The position numbers and the translations under genes were made by a program. From Amycolatopsis sp. CA-230715 (GTDB lineage Bacteria > Actinomycetota > Actinomycetes > Mycobacteriales > Pseudonocardiaceae): a stretch of 64,000 nt of DNA. Below the pieces are notes generated by a model. That model was not told the DNA's origin, did no database searches, and saw only the letters and a program-made list of their open reading frames with translations. This document shows positions 50,817-58,682 of this stretch, piece by piece. The first letter of the stretch is position 1. Every line of letters begins with the position of its first letter. The stretch lies in assembly GCF_018736145.1 (NCBI RefSeq), contig NZ_CP059997.1:1611501-1675500 (forward strand). The letters are read 5' to 3'.

Positions 50817-51178
50817 CGGTCCCCTTCCCCTTCACCTCGGGTGTCCGCACCCGGCTTGGTCAGCGTCTTCACCGCGGCCGCGACGGCCTCGGGCGTCAGG
50901 TGCAGCGCGAACGGGCGCACCTCGTAGAACTTCATGGCCTTGCCGTCATCGGAGAGCTCCATCCGCGACGACACGAGCCCGGCCGCTTCCAGCTTCCGCA
51001 GGTGGACCTGGAGCAGCGCCCTGCTGATGCCCAGTTCGCGCGCCAGCCTGCTGACGTAGTCGGGCGCGCGCGCCAGTGCCGCGACCACCCGCAGCCGATG
51101 GGGGTTCGCCAGCGTCGCGAGCATCGCCAGCAGTTCGTCCCCGGTCGGCACGGCGTCGGTCACAACGAAACCCTGCAC
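50813..51178 (-). CDS. ArsR-like winged-helix transcriptional regulator
   Basis: This 121-residue regulator has one winged-helix domain (about 15-90, LATLANPHRLRVVAALARAPDYVSRLARELGISRALLQVHLRKLEAAGLVSSRMEL in segments) and a polar tail. No cysteine metal site is visible, so it is not a classical metal sensor. The GTG at 51178 starts about 14 nt after an inverted repeat (51192-51222) that is a good operator candidate. The operon continues with the small membrane protein and probably the MMPL transporter. Confidence 0.85.
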   Translation of the reverse strand: MQGFVVTDAVPTGDELLAMLATLANPHRLRVVAALARAPDYVSRLARELGISRALLQVHLRKLEAAGLVSSRMELSDDGKAMKFYEVRPFALHLTPEAVAAAVKTLTKPGADTRGEGEGDR

Positions 51179-51191
51179 ATGCCAATAAAAG

Positions 51192-51222
51192 TTAGCAGGT
51201 GTCGGCCGATAGCACCAGCTAA
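51192..51222. promoter_or_regulatory. Operator candidate for the ArsR-like regulator
   Basis: TTAGCAGGTG and CACCAGCTAA form an inverted repeat with one mismatch around an 11-nt spacer, directly upstream of the regulator gene. The position suits autoregulation of the regulator-membrane protein-MMPL unit. Confidence 0.6.
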
Positions 51223-51226
51223 AGCA

Positions 51227-51261
51227 CGAAGGCCGCCTCCCCGAGGGGAAGGCGGCCTTCG
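51227..51261 (-). terminator. Terminator of the PfkB kinase gene
   Basis: CGAAGGCCGCCT pairs with AGGCGGCCTTCG around an 11-nt loop that adds further G-C pairs. It lies 13 nt past the kinase stop and separates it from the ArsR-like operon. Confidence 0.8.
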
Positions 51262-51274
51262 CGAGGTGCGGGAA

Positions 51275-52261
51275 TCAGCCGGGCAGTATGGGCGAAAGCT
51301 CCATCGCGGCCTCGGCGCCGAACGCGTCGGCCAGGCGCTCGACCGCGGCCGCCTTGTCCAGCGACCAGTCCTGCGGGCCGACCGTCTCGAACGACATCAC
51401 GCCGATGAGCGCGCCGAGCTGGGCCGCGCGCTCGAGCCCGAGCCCGGCGGAGATCGCGGCGAGGAAACCGCCGCGGAAGCCGTCACCGGAGCCGGTCGGG
51501 TTGGCCGAGCCCTGCGCGGGCACCGCCGAGATCTTGAAGTCGACGTCGTCGCCGACCACCTGCGCGCCGTCCTCGGCCAGCGTGGTGACCCGCAGGCCGA
51601 CCCGGTCGGCGACCTCGGCCTCGGTCCAGCCGGTCTTCTGGAGCAGCAGCTCCCACTCGTAGGCGTTCGTGAACAGGTACTTCGCGCCGACCACGAACTC
51701 ACGGACCTGCTCGCCGTCCATCCTGGCCAGCTGCTGCGAGGGGTCGACGCCGAAGTCGATGCCCAGCGCGCGGCATTCCACGGCCCTGCTCAGCATCGCG
51801 GCGGGGTCGTCGGGGGCGATCAGCACCAGGTCGAGCCCGCCGACCCGCTCGGCGATGGGCGCCACCTTGATCAGGTCGGCCTCGGCCATCGCGCCCGCGT
51901 AGAACGACGAGATCTGGCACATGTCGTCGTCGGCGGTCGACACGAACCGCGCGGTGTGCTTCTTCTCGGACACGTAGACCGAGGAGCAGTCCACGCCGTT
52001 CAGCTCGAGCCACTCGCGGTACTCGTCGAAGTCTCTGCCGACGGCCCCCACCAGCAGCGGCGACGCCCCGAGCACCCCCATCGCGTAGGCGATGTTCGCG
52101 CCGACCCCGCCGCGGTGGATCTCGAGGTCGTCCGCGAGGAAGCTGAGCGAAATCTGGTGCAGCTGCTCCGGCACGATCTGCTCCGCGAATCGTCCGGGGA
52201 AGTGCATCAGATGGTCGGTTGCGATACTGCCGGAAACCGCGATCTTGGCCTTGGCTGCCAC
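51275..52261 (-). CDS. PfkB family carbohydrate/adenosine kinase
   Basis: This 328-residue kinase has the ribokinase fold: HRGGVGANIAYAMGVLG and VGAVGRDFDEYREWL near the substrate lid, and the signature ANPTGSGDGFRGGFLAA with the catalytic Asp in GSGDG. ISFSFLADDLEIHRGG-like residues match the group represented by M. tuberculosis Rv2202c, in the same neighbourhood next to asnB and an ErpA gene. Substrate (adenosine or a sugar) is uncertain. The GTG follows GAAGGAG. The gene is divergent from the 52413 ORF. Confidence 0.85.
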   Translation of the reverse strand: MAAKAKIAVSGSIATDHLMHFPGRFAEQIVPEQLHQISLSFLADDLEIHRGGVGANIAYAMGVLGASPLLVGAVGRDFDEYREWLELNGVDCSSVYVSEKKHTARFVSTADDDMCQISSFYAGAMAEADLIKVAPIAERVGGLDLVLIAPDDPAAMLSRAVECRALGIDFGVDPSQQLARMDGEQVREFVVGAKYLFTNAYEWELLLQKTGWTEAEVADRVGLRVTTLAEDGAQVVGDDVDFKISAVPAQGSANPTGSGDGFRGGFLAAISAGLGLERAAQLGALIGVMSFETVGPQDWSLDKAAAVERLADAFGAEAAMELSPILPG

Positions 52262-52325
52262 CCGAGCTCCTTCGTCATCGATCGCTTTACCGTCCTGAAC
52301 GCGCGAAGTTACCCGCAGGTATATA

Positions 52326-52337
52326 ACCCGTACGGGT
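52326..52337. promoter_or_regulatory. Short palindrome in the divergent promoter region
   Basis: ACCCGTACGGGT, a perfect 12-bp palindrome, lies beside TATATAA in the gap between the kinase and the 52413 ORF, with another ACCCG half upstream. It may be a regulator site; the protein is unknown. Confidence 0.35.
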
Positions 52338-52412
52338 AGTTGGCGCCCGCTCGTCGACACTACCGGTTGGTAAGCCTTCTCCGGCCACGATCTCGCTCGT
52401 AACGTCGTCGCC

Positions 52413-52583
52413 GTGAGCATCGCCACCGAACCAGAAACGCTCGGCGAACTGATCGCCGACTGCGCGCTGATCCCGTCGTCCCTGGTCACCGAGACCCCAG
52501 CGGTACCCCCGCAGGCGGCGAGGCCGTGGACGGTCGACGACACCTGCCAGGCACAGGTCGCCGAATACGACGCCTACATCTGA
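52413..52583 (+). CDS. Possible 56-residue protein
   Basis: A GTG at 52413 opens a 56-residue frame beginning MSIATEPETLGELIADCAL and ending QVAEYDAYI. The frame is acidic, Pro-rich in the middle and has two cysteines. No clear ribosome-binding site precedes it, but it stands in its own unit, divergent from the kinase and followed 15 nt after its stop by a strong bidirectional terminator, which argues for transcription. The family is not recognised. It could be a precursor peptide or an orphan small protein. Confidence 0.4.
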   Translation: MSIATEPETLGELIADCALIPSSLVTETPAVPPQAARPWTVDDTCQAQVAEYDAYI

Positions 52584-52597
52584 CCCGTTCGGACCAA

Positions 52598-52633
52598 AGA
52601 GGGCCCTCACCGGCGAACCGGTGAGGGCCCTCT
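52598..52633. terminator. Bidirectional terminator between the 52413 ORF and erpA
   Basis: AGAGGGCCCTCACCGG pairs perfectly with CCGGTGAGGGCCCTCT around a CGAA loop. It lies between convergent frames and would end transcripts from both sides. Confidence 0.85.
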
Positions 52634-52647
52634 TGGCACGGGTGCGC

Positions 52648-53022
52648 TCAGTGGAACGAGTCGCCGCAGGCGCAGGAGCCGCCCGCGTTCGGGTTGTCGA
52701 TGGTGAAGCCCTGCTTCTCGATCGAGTCGACGAAGTCGATCGTCGCGCCCTGCACGTACGGCGCGCTCATCCGGTCGACCGCGACCTGGAGGCCGCCGAA
52801 GTCGCGGAAGAGGTCGCCGTCGAGCGTGCGCTCGTCGAAGAACAGCTGGTAGCGCAGTCCGGCGCAGCCACCGGGCTGGACGGCGATGCGAAGGTGCATG
52901 TCGTCACGGCCCTCCTGCTCGAGCAGGGCCTTCGCCTTGGCGGCGGCCGTGTCGGTCAAGAGCACGCCGTGGGTCTCTTCGGCGGCCTCGGCCTGCGTGG
53001 CGCCGGTCTCAGCGGTCGTCAT
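52648..53022 (-). CDS. erpA: HesB/IscA-type iron-sulfur insertion protein
   Basis: This 124-residue A-type carrier has the three conserved cysteines, one in GGCAGLRYQLFF and two in the C-terminal CACGDSF. It carries Fe-S clusters to target enzymes. The ATG at 53022 follows AGGGAGA; the first 20 residues are an acidic Thr/Ala-rich extension. Matching M. tuberculosis Rv2204c, it lies between the kinase and a DUF3043 gene. Possible clients in this window include NadA, BioB and the Rieske protein. Confidence 0.93.
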   Translation of the reverse strand: MTTAETGATQAEAAEETHGVLLTDTAAAKAKALLEQEGRDDMHLRIAVQPGGCAGLRYQLFFDERTLDGDLFRDFGGLQVAVDRMSAPYVQGATIDFVDSIEKQGFTIDNPNAGGSCACGDSFH

Positions 53023-53180
53023 GGGTCTCCCTCTGGTGTTGCTGGCGGCGAGTACAGGTATCTCTGAAGCGTTCAACACCTGCGGCCCGTCATCTGTTCC
53101 GCACTGGCACTCGCCCTCCATGGTGACACATCGAACGACCAGGTGAACATCGGCGGTGAGCTGTGCAATACCCTGGTCAG

Positions 53181-53834
53181 GTGAGGTTCCTGCGCCGCAA
53201 CAGCACCACAGCCACCGACGACCCCGAAACCGAGGGGCCCGACGGTGGCGAAGAAGTCGAGCCGCAGACCAGGGGATACACCCCGGGGAAGGGCCGTGCC
53301 ACGCCGAAGCGGCGCGAGGCGGAAGCCAAGCGGCGCGGCCCCGTCGCGCCGCCGCCCCGCACGACGCGCGAGGCGCTCAAGCGCAACAAGGAACTCCGCA
53401 AGGCCAACCCGGTCAGCAAGGAGGACCGCCGCGCCGCCGCGAAGGAACGCCGCGAGCGGATGGCCGCCGGTGACGACCGGTACCTGCTCCCCCGCGACCG
53501 CGGCCCGGTGAAGGCCTACGTGCGCGACGTGGTGGACTCGCGCCGCCACCTGGTCGGCCTGTTCATGCCGCTCGCGGTGCTGGTGTTCGCCGGGATGCTC
53601 ATGCCCCCCGGCATCCAGCAGATCGCCACGCTCGCGTTCATGCTGCTGCTGATATTGATGATCGTCGAAGGCATCCTCACCGGGCGCCGCGTGTCGAAGC
53701 AGACGCGCGCGAAGTTCCCGAACGAAACCATCAAGGGCATGTCCATCGGCTGGTACGCGTTCATCCGCGCCAGCCAGATCCGCAAGCTCCGCATGCCGAA
53801 ACCGCGCATCCAGATCGGCGACCCCGTCTCCTGA
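53181..53834 (+). CDS. DUF3043 membrane protein
   Basis: This 217-residue protein has a long basic N-terminal half (KRREAEAKRRGPV, EDRRAAAKERRERM), then two membrane helices (about 120-140 and 145-163) and a short basic tail. It matches the uncharacterised DUF3043 family (M. tuberculosis Rv2206 in the same place). The basic part probably faces the cytoplasm and could bind nucleic acid or phospholipid heads. The GTG at 53181 has a GGTCAGG site. Confidence 0.82.
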   Translation: MRFLRRNSTTATDDPETEGPDGGEEVEPQTRGYTPGKGRATPKRREAEAKRRGPVAPPPRTTREALKRNKELRKANPVSKEDRRAAAKERRERMAAGDDRYLLPRDRGPVKAYVRDVVDSRRHLVGLFMPLAVLVFAGMLMPPGIQQIATLAFMLLLILMIVEGILTGRRVSKQTRAKFPNETIKGMSIGWYAFIRASQIRKLRMPKPRIQIGDPVS

Positions 53835-53841
53835 CCGGGAT

Positions 53842-54552
53842 TCAGCGCGGCAGGAGGCGTTCGGCGATCGGAACGTCGTGCGGGTAGGTGACCTTCAGGT
53901 TGAGCTGCTCGCCGGGCACCCAGTGCACGGGCAGGGCGGCGAAGCGCTCCATGCAGGACGCCGTGTCGGTGCCGACGAAGCCTTCGTCCGCCGCCTGTTC
54001 GTAGGCGGCCAGCAACGCGTCCGCGCGAAATCCCTGCGGTGTCTGCACGCGGACCGAGGTGCCCGGCGGGCGCCCGGTCACCGCGCCCTCGGCGGTCACC
54101 GCGAGCAGGTCGCCCGCGACTAGCCCCGGCACCGCTCCCCCGTGCTCCCTCGCCGTGCGCAGGACCCGCTCGACCAGTTCGCGGCCCACCAGGGGGCGCG
54201 CGCCGTCGTGCAGGAGGACGGTGTCGATCAGGCCGTCCCCGATCCGCTTTCCGAGGTGCCGCAACGCGTTCAGCTCGGATTCCTGCCTGGTCGCCCCGCC
54301 GTGCACGACCTCGACGGTGCCGTCGAAGGCACCGAGCACCTCGTCGGCCAGTTCGGCGTCCTGGGGCCGGATCACGAGCACCAGCGTGCCTATGCCGGGC
54401 ACGCCCGCGAAGGCGCGCAACGACCACCACACGAGCCGCCTGCCGCCGAGCGGGAGGTAGACCTTGTTCAGCTCGGCGCCGACCCTTGTGCCCGCGCCAC
54501 TGGCGAGCACCACGGCGGCGGCATGGGAAGCGGGCGAATCGGTATCCGGCAC
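53842..54552 (-). CDS. IspD/TarI-family cytidylyltransferase
   Basis: This 236-residue nucleotidyltransferase resembles IspD, which activates methylerythritol 4-phosphate with CTP. AAVVLASGAGTRVGAELNKVYLPLGG has the nucleotide loop and Lys, LLHDGARPLV the conserved DGARP, and VQTPQGFRADALLAAY and VPGEQLNLKVTYPHD are typical. There is no ispF beside it; a second copy with ispF is usual elsewhere in actinomycete genomes, so the substrate may differ. The GTG start faces cobT divergently over 42 bp. Confidence 0.8.
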   Translation of the reverse strand: MPDTDSPASHAAAVVLASGAGTRVGAELNKVYLPLGGRRLVWWSLRAFAGVPGIGTLVLVIRPQDAELADEVLGAFDGTVEVVHGGATRQESELNALRHLGKRIGDGLIDTVLLHDGARPLVGRELVERVLRTAREHGGAVPGLVAGDLLAVTAEGAVTGRPPGTSVRVQTPQGFRADALLAAYEQAADEGFVGTDTASCMERFAALPVHWVPGEQLNLKVTYPHDVPIAERLLPR

Positions 54553-54594
54553 AGCGGAAGCATACGGAGCGCGCGGCACCGGTAGCGTGACCGC

Positions 54595-55674
54595 GTGGAC
54601 ACCGACGCCGAGCCCCGCATCGAGTTCAACGACCTCCCCGCGCCGGACGAGGTCGCCCGCGCCGCGGCCGCCGAGCTGCACGGCGCGCTGATCAAACCGG
54701 CGGGTTCGCTGGGCAGGCTGGAGGAGCTCGGCGTCTGGGTGGCGTCGTGCCAGGGCCAGTGCCCGCCGCGGCCGTTCACCCGCCCTCGCGTGGTGGTCTT
54801 CGCCGCCGACCACGGCGTCGCGGCGAATGGCGTTTCGGCGTACGCGCCCGAGGTCACCGGGCAGCTCGTCGGCAGCGTGCTCACCGGTGCCGCCCCGGTC
54901 AACGTGGTGGCCTCGGCGGCGGGCGCGAGCGTGCGCGTAGTGGACGTCGGCGTCGCCTCCGACACCCCGCGGCCGGTGGCGTCTTTCAAGGTGCGCAAGG
55001 GTTCCGGCTCGATCGACCGTGAGGACGCGCTGACCGACGAGGAGACCAGGGCGGCCGTGCTGGCCGGGATGAGCGTCGCCGACGCGGAGGTCGACGGCGG
55101 CGCCGACCTGCTCATCGCGGGCGATCTCGGGGTCGGCAACAGCACGCCGTCCGCGGTGCTGGTGGCCGCGCTGACCGGCAGCGAGCCGGTCGCCGTGGTG
55201 GGCAGGGGTTCCGGGATCGACGACACCGCGTGGATGCGCAAGGCGGCGGCGATCCGGGACGCGCTGCGCCGGGCGCGCACCGTGCTGGCCGATCCGCTCG
55301 CGCTGCTGCGCACGGCCGGCGGCGCGGAACTCGCCGCGATCGCCGGGTTCCTGGCGCAGGCGGCGATGCGGCGGACGCCGGTCCTGCTCGACGGGCTCGC
55401 GGTGGGCGCGGCCGCGCTGGTCGCCGAGGAACTCGCACCGGGCGCGCGCTCGTGGTGGGTCGCGGCGCACCGCGGCGGCGAACCCGCGCAGGCGCTCGTG
55501 CTCGAACACCTCGACCTGGAGCCGATCCTGGACCTCGACATCCGGCTCGGCGAGGGCGCCGGTGCCGCGATCGCGCTGCCGCTGCTGAGCACCGCGACGA
55601 GGCTGCTCGCCGAAACCGCCACCTACGAGCAGGCAGGCGTCACCCCGCCGGTCATCGCACCGCCCGCCGGATAG
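54595..55674 (+). CDS. cobT: Nicotinate-nucleotide-dimethylbenzimidazole phosphoribosyltransferase
   Basis: This 359-residue enzyme makes alpha-ribazole phosphate, the lower-ligand precursor of cobalamin. KPAGSLGRLEELGVWVASCQG, FAADHGVAANGVSAY and GDLGVGNSTPSAVLVAALTG are typical, and DIRLGEGAGAAIALPLL near the C-terminus holds the catalytic Glu. The GTG at 54595 starts close to the divergent IspD-like gene. cobS and other cobalamin genes are not in the window. A bidirectional terminator separates it from ilvE. Confidence 0.95.
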   Translation: MDTDAEPRIEFNDLPAPDEVARAAAAELHGALIKPAGSLGRLEELGVWVASCQGQCPPRPFTRPRVVVFAADHGVAANGVSAYAPEVTGQLVGSVLTGAAPVNVVASAAGASVRVVDVGVASDTPRPVASFKVRKGSGSIDREDALTDEETRAAVLAGMSVADAEVDGGADLLIAGDLGVGNSTPSAVLVAALTGSEPVAVVGRGSGIDDTAWMRKAAAIRDALRRARTVLADPLALLRTAGGAELAAIAGFLAQAAMRRTPVLLDGLAVGAAALVAEELAPGARSWWVAAHRGGEPAQALVLEHLDLEPILDLDIRLGEGAGAAIALPLLSTATRLLAETATYEQAGVTPPVIAPPAG

Positions 55675-55684
55675 CCCCGCGAGA

Positions 55685-55720
55685 AAAAGCTGCCCGGGTC
55701 CCGCGACCCGGGCAGCTTTT
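55685..55720. terminator. Bidirectional terminator between cobT and ilvE
   Basis: AAAAGCTGCCCGGGTC pairs perfectly with GACCCGGGCAGCTTTT around a CCGC loop, with A- and T-runs at the base. It lies between convergent cobT and ilvE. Confidence 0.92.
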
Positions 55721-55723
55721 CCG

Positions 55724-56827
55724 TCAAGCGAGCTTGTGCATCCAGCCGTGGGGGTCGGCTTCGGTGCCGTCCTGGATGCCGGTGAGGCGCTCGCGCAGCT
55801 TCATGGTGAGCTCGCCTGGCGCGCCGTCGGCGACGGTGAACCCGCCGCCCGCGTGCTTGACACTGCCGACCGGGGTGATGACCGCGGCGGTACCGCACGC
55901 GAACACCTCGGTCAGTTCGCCGGAGGCCGCCGCCTTCTCCCATTCGTCGGTGGAGATGCGGCGCTCGTCGACCCGGTGGCCGAGATCGGAAGCGAGGCGC
56001 AGCAACGAATCGCGGGTCACGCCGGGCAGGAGCGAGCCGGTCAGCTCCGGGGTGACGACGCGGGCGTCGGCGCCGGAGCCGAACACGAAGAACAGGTTCA
56101 TGCCGCCCATTTCCTCGACCCAGCGGCGTTCCACCGCGTCGAGCCAGACCACCTGGTCGCAGCCCTTCTCGACGGCCTGCGCCTGCGCGACGAACGACGC
56201 CGCGTAGTTGCCGGCGCACTTGGCGAACCCGGTGCCGCCGGGCGCCGCGCGCACGTACTCGGTGGACAGCCACACGCTCACCGGCTTGACGCCGCCGGTG
56301 AAGTACGACCCGGCGGGCGAGCCGAACAGCGTGTAGACGTACTCGGTCGCGGGCGCGTTCACGCCGAGCCCGACGGAGGTCGAGATGAGGAACGGGCGGA
56401 GGTACAGGCTGTCGCCGTGGCGGGTGGGCACCCACCGCTCGTCGGCGGCGACGTACTCCCGCAGCGAACCGAGGAACAGCTCGTCGGGGAGCTCGGGCAT
56501 GGCGAGGCGGCGCGCGGAGTTGCGGAACCGCGCGGCGTTGGCGTCGGGACGGAACGAGGCGATCGAACCGTCCGGCTGGCGGTAGGCCTTGAGGCCTTCG
56601 AAGATCGACTGGCCGTAGTGCAGCACCGAAGTGGCCGGGTCCAGGGTGAACGGCGCGTAGGGGCCGACGGTGGCGTCGTGCCAGCCCTGCCCGGCGCTCC
56701 ACTTGATCGTGACCATGGTGTCGGTGAAGAACGTCCCGAAGCCCGGATTCGCCAATACCTCCGCGACACGCTCCGCGGAGGCGGGAGCGGGATTGGGGGT
56801 ATGCGTGAAGGACATCGTGGTCGTCAT
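55724..56827 (-). CDS. ilvE: Branched-chain amino acid aminotransferase
   Basis: This 367-residue fold-type IV PLP enzyme interconverts Leu, Ile and Val with their keto acids. LHYGQSIFEGLKAYR, YLRPFLISTSVGLGV and GTGFAKCAGNYAASFVAQ with the catalytic Lys (AKCAGNYA) are diagnostic, and EVFACGTAAVITPVG near the C-terminus binds the PLP phosphate. The ATG at 56827 precedes an alternative at the fifth codon. Its neighbours (cobT on one side, and downstream of it the aminopeptidase) resemble the Rv2207-Rv2213 region. Confidence 0.96.
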   Translation of the reverse strand: MTTTMSFTHTPNPAPASAERVAEVLANPGFGTFFTDTMVTIKWSAGQGWHDATVGPYAPFTLDPATSVLHYGQSIFEGLKAYRQPDGSIASFRPDANAARFRNSARRLAMPELPDELFLGSLREYVAADERWVPTRHGDSLYLRPFLISTSVGLGVNAPATEYVYTLFGSPAGSYFTGGVKPVSVWLSTEYVRAAPGGTGFAKCAGNYAASFVAQAQAVEKGCDQVVWLDAVERRWVEEMGGMNLFFVFGSGADARVVTPELTGSLLPGVTRDSLLRLASDLGHRVDERRISTDEWEKAAASGELTEVFACGTAAVITPVGSVKHAGGGFTVADGAPGELTMKLRERLTGIQDGTEADPHGWMHKLA

Positions 56828-56899
56828 GGGAGCAGAATACTTCTTAGTTGGACGTCCGAGCATTCGCCGGTCACCCGCTCCCGCCTTTAGGATGACCGG

Positions 56900-57208
56900 G
56901 TGACCTACAACCTCCCCGAGCCCGCCGTCGGCAACAGCGTGTCCGCGGGAAGGGCCTCGGACGTGAAGACGTTCGCCGCCGCGGCGCTGCTGACCTTCGG
57001 CGCCGGCATGCTCGTCCTGGTCGGCTACCTGTTGCTGGACAGCTTCTTCGGCGGTTTCCTCGGCGCGGTCGGTGCCGTGTTCGCCATCATCTGGTGGCGC
57101 AGCGTGCACGAAAAGGCGTTCCCGCGCGATCTCCCCGCGAAGTCGTTGATCATCCTCGCGGTGGTCAACGCGGTACTCGGCGTCATCACCTTCCTGCTCA
57201 CCACCTGA
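56900..57208 (+). CDS. Small three-helix membrane protein
   Basis: This 102-residue protein has three membrane helices (about 24-45, 48-67 and 81-101) and a short polar N-terminus. The family is not recognised. The GTG start lies 72 bp from ilvE in divergent orientation, and the TetR gene follows after 6 nt, so the two are cotranscribed. A link between the membrane protein and that regulator is possible. Confidence 0.6.
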   Translation: MTYNLPEPAVGNSVSAGRASDVKTFAAAALLTFGAGMLVLVGYLLLDSFFGGFLGAVGAVFAIIWWRSVHEKAFPRDLPAKSLIILAVVNAVLGVITFLLTT

Positions 57209-57214
57209 GCCCGC

Positions 57215-57784
57215 GTGCCGCCGCGCCTCCGCCTGCCCGCCGAGCGCGAGGACCGCATTCTCGCGGACGCGCTCGACCTCATCACCGAACGCGGGTTCGA
57301 CCGCGTGACGATCGACGCGGTGGCCGCGCGCTCCGGCGCGTCGAAGGCGACGCTGTACCGGCATTGGGCGAGCAAGGAAGAGCTGCTCGTGTCCGCCGTG
57401 CGGCGCCAGGCCTCGATGCCCTTCGAAGTCCCCGATCACGGCGTGTTCCGTGACGACGTGCTGTTCGCGCTCCGGCTCGCGTCGCGCTGGCTGACCGAGA
57501 ACGGCGAGGTGTTCCGGTCCCTCATCGACGCGGGCCGCCGCGACCCGTCGATCGAGCGGGAGATCGCACGGCAGATCGTCGAGCCGCACGACGCGATGTG
57601 GACGAACCTGATCGACCGGTGGCGCGGCCGCGACGGGATCGGCGGCGCCGTCGACCTGGCGTGGCTGCACGATCTGTGCGAAGGCCTGCTGCTGCGCCGG
57701 CTCGCGGTGACCGCGCCACCGCCGACGGACGACGAGCTGGTGCGCTTCACCGACGAGGTCCTCGTCCCCGCCTTCACGGTCTGA
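57215..57784 (+). CDS. TetR family transcriptional regulator
   Basis: This 189-residue regulator has the N-terminal TetR helix-turn-helix (ILADALDLITERGFDRVTIDAVAARSGASKATLYRHWASKEELL in segments, about 14-58) and a TetR_C-type ligand domain. The GTG start follows the small membrane gene by 6 nt. A perfect 18-bp palindrome lies 23 bp past its stop, in front of the siderophore-interacting protein gene, and is a likely target of this regulator. Confidence 0.9.
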   Translation: MPPRLRLPAEREDRILADALDLITERGFDRVTIDAVAARSGASKATLYRHWASKEELLVSAVRRQASMPFEVPDHGVFRDDVLFALRLASRWLTENGEVFRSLIDAGRRDPSIEREIARQIVEPHDAMWTNLIDRWRGRDGIGGAVDLAWLHDLCEGLLLRRLAVTAPPPTDDELVRFTDEVLVPAFTV

Positions 57785-57807
57785 TCGGCCCTTGTCGCCA
57801 GCGAGTA

Positions 57808-57825
57808 CGAAACTGTACAGTTTCG
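57808..57825. promoter_or_regulatory. 18-bp palindrome, probable TetR operator
   Basis: CGAAACTGT followed by ACAGTTTCG is a perfect palindrome of the shape bound by TetR repressors. It lies just before the iron box at 57827 and 48 bp upstream of the siderophore-interacting protein gene. Confidence 0.65.
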
Positions 57826-57826
57826 C

Positions 57827-57848
57827 TTAGGTAAGGCAACCCTACCTA
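57827..57848. promoter_or_regulatory. IdeR/DtxR-type iron box
   Basis: TTAGGTAAGGCAACCCTACC (then TA) closely fits the actinobacterial iron-box consensus TTAGGTTAGGCTAACCTAA. It lies 25 bp before the start of the siderophore-interacting protein gene, so that gene is probably repressed by IdeR/DmdR when iron is plentiful. Confidence 0.8.
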
Positions 57849-57872
57849 CTTGCCCAGTCAGGAAGTACTCCC

Positions 57873-58682
57873 ATGGCACTCTTGCCGAAGCGGAAGAGCC
57901 CGGACTCCCGGCGGCCGCTCAGCGCGCGGGTCGTGCGCACCGAACGCACCTCCGAGCACTTCGTCACGATCACGATCGGCGGCGAGGACCTGGCCGATTT
58001 CGCACCGATGGGCGCCGACCAGTGGTTCCGGTTCTTCTTCCCCCGCGAAGGACAACGCGAACTGCGGCTGCCCACCTCGTCCTCGGAACTGGGCTGGATG
58101 GCGCAGACGATGCGGATGGGCCAGGCCACCCGCCCGTGGGTCCGCAACTACACCGTGCGCGCGTTCCGCCGCGACGCGCTCGAACTCGACATCGAATTCG
58201 TGGCGCACGGGGACGCCAGCCCCGGTTCGGCGTTCGCGACGCGAGCCGAACCGGGCGACGACGTCGGTCTGCTCGACGAAGGGATTTCCTACCTGCCACC
58301 GGAAGGATCGCGACAACTCCTCGTCGCCGACGAAAGCGCGCTCCCCGCCGCACTCGCGATCCTCGACGGCGCGCCCGCGGACCTGGTGGCGAAGGTGCTC
58401 CTGGAGGTGCCGTCGAGCGCCGACATCCGGAAGGTCGACGCGCCCGACGGTGTGGAAATCCGCTGGCTCCCCCGTGACGGCGACGACCGCTACCCGGGCA
58501 GGCTCGCGCTGGAAACCCTTGCCACCGAAGAACTTCCGGCCTCGCCGTACTACGCGTGGATCGCGGGCGAGAGCGGGTTGGCGACCGGCGCGCGCCGGTT
58601 CCTGAACCGCGAGCGCGGCGTGCCGAAGTCCGATATCGCGTTCCTCGGCTACTGGCGGACGGGCCGGTCCGCGCCCGGTTAG
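57873..58682 (+). CDS. Siderophore-interacting protein (FAD-dependent ferric reductase)
   Basis: This 269-residue flavoprotein of the ViuB/SIP type reduces ferric siderophores in the cytoplasm to release iron. The FAD-binding motif is RNYTVRAF (about residues 90-97), LLVADESALPAALAIL is the NAD(P)H-domain start, and the end YYAWIAGESG with IAFLGYWRTG is characteristic. An iron box and a TetR-like palindrome lie directly upstream, pointing to dual control. No siderophore biosynthesis or uptake gene is in the window. It overlaps the SDR gene 3' to 3' by 4 nt. Confidence 0.92.
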   Translation: MALLPKRKSPDSRRPLSARVVRTERTSEHFVTITIGGEDLADFAPMGADQWFRFFFPREGQRELRLPTSSSELGWMAQTMRMGQATRPWVRNYTVRAFRRDALELDIEFVAHGDASPGSAFATRAEPGDDVGLLDEGISYLPPEGSRQLLVADESALPAALAILDGAPADLVAKVLLEVPSSADIRKVDAPDGVEIRWLPRDGDDRYPGRLALETLATEELPASPYYAWIAGESGLATGARRFLNRERGVPKSDIAFLGYWRTGRSAPG

